DNA from: Sepiola atlantica
Lineage: Eukaryota > Mollusca > Cephalopoda > Sepiida > Sepiolidae
Direction of reading: 5' to 3'
Length of the DNA stretch: 64,000 nucleotides
Assembly (NCBI GenBank): GCA_963556195.1
Contig: OY744551.1
Location: 12,316,596-12,380,595 of the forward strand
Shown here: positions 60,269-64,000 of the stretch, one piece after another
Position numbering within the stretch: position 1 is the stretch's first letter
How the letters are laid out: every line of letters starts with the position of its first letter
The notes under the pieces: model-generated
Told to the model about the DNA's origin: nothing
Database searches by the model: none
Seen by the model: only the letters and a program-made list of their open reading frames with translations
Position numbers and translations under genes: made by a program

Positions 60269-60670
60269 AGCTCTGCTCTTGAAGAGAAATCGACTCTGGA
60301 ACTTCTTGGTCTTTCTCTCTAATCAAATCTTTATTGGAGTTCATACATTAGATTCATTGCTTTTTCTGTTTCTCGTAAAGTCGGTTCTCTCTATCGCTCC
60401 AAACACTTTCTCACACCTGAGGCCATTACATATCTCTACAAATCTACAATCAGACCATATATGGAGTACTGTTGTCCTATTTGTCCTGGTGGATATCTGT
60501 CTCATTTGAGGAGTTTTGATGAGGTGCAAAAACGTATCTGTAATTGCCTCTACCCTTTTATCTTCTCTACACACACACTCTCTCTCTCCCCTCTCTCTCT
60601 CTTACAGACGTGGTGTTGCTAGTCTCAGTCTTTTCTATAAATACTATTATGGCATGTGTTCTTCATAATC
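60269..60670 (+). mobile_element. LINE ORF2 3' fragment
   Basis: Frame reads ALEEKSTLELLGLSL (stop), RKVGSLYRSKHFLTPEAITY, YKSTIRPYMEYCCPIC, FDEVQKRICN, then after a (CT)n interruption RRGVASLSLFYKYYYGMCSS. This is the post-RT region of a jockey/CR1-type LINE. Internal stops and the inserted (CA)(CT) repeat show it is dead. Confidence 0.75.
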
Positions 60671-60814
60671 ATGTGATCTATTCCCCGTTTTTTTGTTCCA
60701 ACTCCTTTGACAAGTCATCTATTATTATAATTATATTTGTTCTTGTTGGGTCCTTACATCAAGAGCCCTTCTCTGGAGCGATTTCCATAAAATAAATAAA
60801 TAAATAATTATATA

Positions 60815-61060
60815 GAATGAAAGGTGACACTTGGAAGCGTTGCTGAAATGGCAATGATAAGAAGAGTATTTTGAAAAAATATTTTGAAAACCTGGACAAC
60901 GCATTTATTTGTTTTTTAAAATAAATTATTTATTTACTTTAAAAACTTGAGTACTTTCGGTGATAAATAAATGCGTTGTCCAGGTTTTCAAAATATTTTT
61001 TCAAAATATTCTCCTTATTATTGTCATTTCCGCAAATCTTCTAAGTGTGACTTTTCATTC
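60815..61060. mobile_element. Foldback element with ~95-bp arms
   Basis: Left arm 60815-60915 and right arm 60965-61060 are imperfect complements (GAAAACCTGGACAACGCATT in the inner arm). A half copy of the right arm is at 61275-61340. No ORF. Confidence 0.65.
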
Positions 61061-61274
61061 TCCTTTATCTACGTAACCGTTTGCTACACACAACGGCATA
61101 TCAACATTGGTCGTCGATAACATCAACACGAATTTCAACTTGACTGCGATAGATATGTCTCAGTCAAGAAGGATTACGCGAAAAAAGAAGAGGAAAAATA
61201 TGCTTATACTTTTGACAAGGGTATACAACCCGAAAAGACTCAATGTTTTAATGTAAAAAAAAAAATTTATTTTT

Positions 61275-61340
61275 AAAAACAAATAAATACGTTCCCAAGG
61301 TTTTCAAAATATTTTTTTCAAAATATTCTCCTGATAAAAT
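61275..61340. repeat. Half copy of the 60815-61060 foldback
   Basis: AAATAAATACGTTCCCAAGG followed by TTTTCAAAATATTTTTTTCA matches the inner right arm. Next to a (TA)n array. Confidence 0.55.
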
Positions 61341-61362
61341 AATTATATTTATATTTAAAAAG

Positions 61363-61411
<49 letters not shown>

Positions 61412-61978
61412 CATGTATGCTTCTATGCACACATACGTGTGGGCATAATAGTTTCGAAGAAAAACTAAATAGTGCAAATATATGCCTTGATTATTGGTCT
61501 TAAAAACTCATGGTCGGACACTTAAGAATAATTTTTATATATTGTATATTTTGAAAATAATTTATACTTTTGGGGATGGATAATTTTCGGATGAGCTTAC
61601 ATTCGCACACGTCTGTCTGTATAGTTGGAAAATTCTAAATTAAAAAAATAAATTGTTAATTAAACGTTTCCTCTGTTGCATTTCGGTACATTATTCCGCG
61701 AAGAAGTGATATTTAAATACGTTCATTTGTTAATATCACCAAAACAACCACAAACGGAATGATAATATTTATGTGCGATATATTTCCCACTACCGCTAAC
61801 AAGTTTTTGTTGGCCATTTGTGCGGGATCCAAAAAACAGCCAATGTCTTCTCGCTAGAATCAGCCACGATGATGAGCAGTAAAACCGTGAAACACGTGCC
61901 CGTGGATTATTATATCTCTCTCTCTCTCTCTCTCTCGCTCTCTCTTTCTCTCTTTCTCTTTCTCTTTCTCTCTCTCTC

Positions 61979-62014
<36 letters not shown>

Positions 62015-62212
62015 AATATTTGTTATTGTTTATTATCTATATAATGTTAACACTTTATCGGCGGCTCTAACGTCTAGAGCGTTCTACTTTTTTTGAGGAA
62101 GGAACGGTGCATTTAAACTTAGTGACGTCATGCTGTGTTAATACTACACTTACAGTGCTCTACTTTTTCGAGGAGCGACAAATAATAAAATTAAATATTT
62201 GTTATTGTTTAT

Positions 62213-62266
62213 TATCTATATACGTATACGTTTCGTCCTTAATCGGGACTCATCAGAATAGAGATA
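62213..62266 (-). ncRNA. Hammerhead ribozyme, retrozyme locus 2 unit a
   Basis: Minus strand: CTGATGA, stem II GTCC/GGAC with a 7-nt loop, GAAAC, stem III ACG-TATA-CGT, cleavage after GTA (62220/62221). Stem I is weaker than in locus 1. Confidence 0.75.
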
Positions 62267-62550
62267 TGACTATTCACTGCCGGTCATGCGATTCGAAACC
62301 CCGGATTACGAGTATTTTGCACCTCAAATCCGACGCCTTAATCACACGGTCAATTTTAAATAGCGAATAAACTGCGATAATTTTAACACTTTATCGGCGG
62401 CTTAACGTCTTAGAGCGTTCTACTTTTTTAAGTAAAGGAACGATGCATTTAAACTTAGTGACGTCATGCTGTATTAATACTACACTTACAGTGCTCTACT
62501 TTTTCGAGTAGCGACAAATAGTAAAATTAAATATTTGTTATTGTTTATTA

Positions 62551-62598
62551 TCCATGTACGTATACGTTTCGTCCTTAATCAGGACTCATCAGCATAGA
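62551..62598 (-). ncRNA. Hammerhead ribozyme, retrozyme locus 2 unit b
   Basis: Minus strand: stem I CTATG/CATGG, CTGATGA, stem II GTCC/GGAC, GAAAC, stem III ACG-TATA-CGT, cleavage after GTA (62556/62557). Core complete. Confidence 0.8.
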
Positions 62599-62829
62599 GA
62601 TATGACTATTCACTACCGGTCATGCGATTCGAAATCCCGGATTACGAGTATTTTACAACTCAAATATACATGAAAACATACATACATACATACATACATA
62701 TATGTGTGTGTGCATGTGTGTGTATGTGTATCTCTATATACTTATCTAAAACACAATGAATATGCTATGTCTGTCTATTTCTCACTCTCTCTTTCTCTTT
62801 CTCTAACTGTCTCTCTATATATTTCTCTC

Positions 62830-62899
<70 letters not shown>

Positions 62900-62904
<5 letters not shown>

Positions 62905-64000
62905 TGATACGCTGATCTTAACCGTGATCTTCGTAAAAATGTAAGGCATCTTTGCTTGAAAGTGACGTCATGCTAATAGATGCAAGCAAGCGAGATCTGT
63001 CGAACAGTCATACTATCGAAAATGAATAAAAGCTTAAAAAGCATTAAACAACTTAAGAGACTGCATTTAAAAACAGAAAAGAAACAAAAACGATTCAATT
63101 ATACTGAACTGTATCTAATATAATTAATTGTAAAACATAGATTAATTCAAACAGAATAATTAGGTTGTGTGTTGTTATAAATAACATAACGTTGTTTAAT
63201 GGATTTTAAGGAGAAAAAACATTTATTTTGACTGTGAACAATTAGAAAAACATTTATCCAATCAATTAAATCGACAAATTCAAAACAAACAATGAATAAT
63301 TTTAAAATGAAAACAAACGATGTATAATTACAAAGTAATAAAAACAAACAATCAGTTAGTTTAAGATTCGTATTGAATCGGTTAGATCGCAAACTGGCTG
63401 CCAAATTTTATCGACTAGTTTTTTTTTCGGATTTAGCAAGTGGTGAAAGTGTAATTACATCTATTGTATTAATTTGTTTTCTGATTTCTTTTGTTTTTTG
63501 TCGGATTAAATTGTATTTTAAAGACAGTTTCTTCGTCAATATTCTATATTGGATACGTCATTATTATAATGTTTTATTTGAAATATATTAAATTTGATTT
63601 TAATAAACATTGTTTAATTTTAGTATTTGTTTCTTACACATGCATACACTCTTTTAGTCCTTGTAATAACCCTAAGTCCAAGTGGTAACATATTTAATAA
63701 AGAGTTTGATTTTATTATTTGTTAATTAATATTTGCCAGGCAATAATTAAAGCAACTTAAAGTAATCCATGAAAATAAAACATATTACAACGGTGGATTA
63801 ATTTACCCTGTCACCGTTTGGCAAATCGGACAAAACTATTCGATAACATTTGGCAGCTATAATTACCCTTTTTAATATAACCTTTTAAAATGAAAATAAA
63901 TGATGAATAAGTTAGTTTTAGATGAGAACGAAAACAATAAATAAGTTAATTTAAAATTTAAAAAAGCGAAAAATAGGAAAAAAACAGAACAAATGAAATT
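62900..64000. other. Right end, nothing recognised
   Basis: AT-rich DNA with no repeat arrays beyond 62899 and only short open frames lacking motifs. Confidence 0.55.

Larger units (their letters stand above)
62010..62672 (-). mobile_element. Retrozyme-like tandem repeat, locus 2
   Basis: Related to the repeat at 12890-13493. One full 336-bp unit lies between hammerheads at 62213-62266 and 62551-62598. The first unit (62010-62200) lost about 155 bp including its hammerhead; the last is cut at about 62665. It contains the GATTCGAA box, TGACGTCA and the GTGCTCTACTTTTTCGAG block. No ORF. Starts next to a (CT)n(TA)n array. Confidence 0.72.

Overview
The window looks like nuclear DNA of a coleoid cephalopod (octopus or squid). 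The only host genes I can support are two tandem, same-strand S-crystallin genes. S-crystallins are lens proteins derived from sigma-class glutathione S-transferase (GST) and are known only from cephalopods. Each gene has six coding exons, the same intron phases and 224 codons. The predicted proteins differ at 7 residues and are about 14% methionine. Species cannot be fixed from the sequence alone.

Layout: 1-2.5 kb holds AT-rich repeats, long (TA)n arrays and a mariner-type MITE. Gene 1 runs 2.84-17.15 kb; its introns carry (TA)n arrays, a solo LTR, a foldback element, a Penelope-like element (PLE) tail and a tandem hammerhead-ribozyme repeat. From 17.2 to 25.8 kb come microsatellites, a decayed exon-6 copy (19.77 kb), tRNA-derived SINEs and 5S rRNA-derived sequence. 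From 25.8 to 32.6 kb lies about 4 kb of AT-rich satellite-like DNA, interrupted by a solo LTR with a clear target-site duplication, followed by 2 kb of degenerate TTAGGG telomere-like repeats. From 32.6 to 42.6 kb are relics of a Ty3/gypsy gag, PLEs, a hammerhead-bearing non-autonomous element and a dead mariner. Gene 2 runs 42.94-54.80 kb, followed by a second decayed exon-6 copy (58.99 kb), SINEs, a LINE tail, foldback elements and a second tandem hammerhead repeat (62.0-62.7 kb).

The two crystallin promoters share a TGACTCA (AP-1/ARE-type) site 15 bp upstream of TATAAAAG. Homology between the loci runs from about 0.35 kb upstream of each ATG to a downstream decayed exon 6 with a conserved AATAAA context. 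The duplicated unit was therefore at least about 17 kb and already contained a GST-like relic.

The most unusual feature is the density of self-cleaving-ribozyme-like motifs. Tandem 319-bp and 336-bp repeats carry near-perfect type I hammerheads on the minus strand with a palindromic stem III, the architecture described for small metazoan retrozymes. A PLE tail carries its own hammerhead. Three further dispersed families (a ~1 kb non-autonomous element, a long inverted-repeat element and the tRNA-SINEs) carry hammerhead-like cores. Almost every mobile element abuts a (TA)n array. All function statements are inferred from sequence; no search or folding was run.
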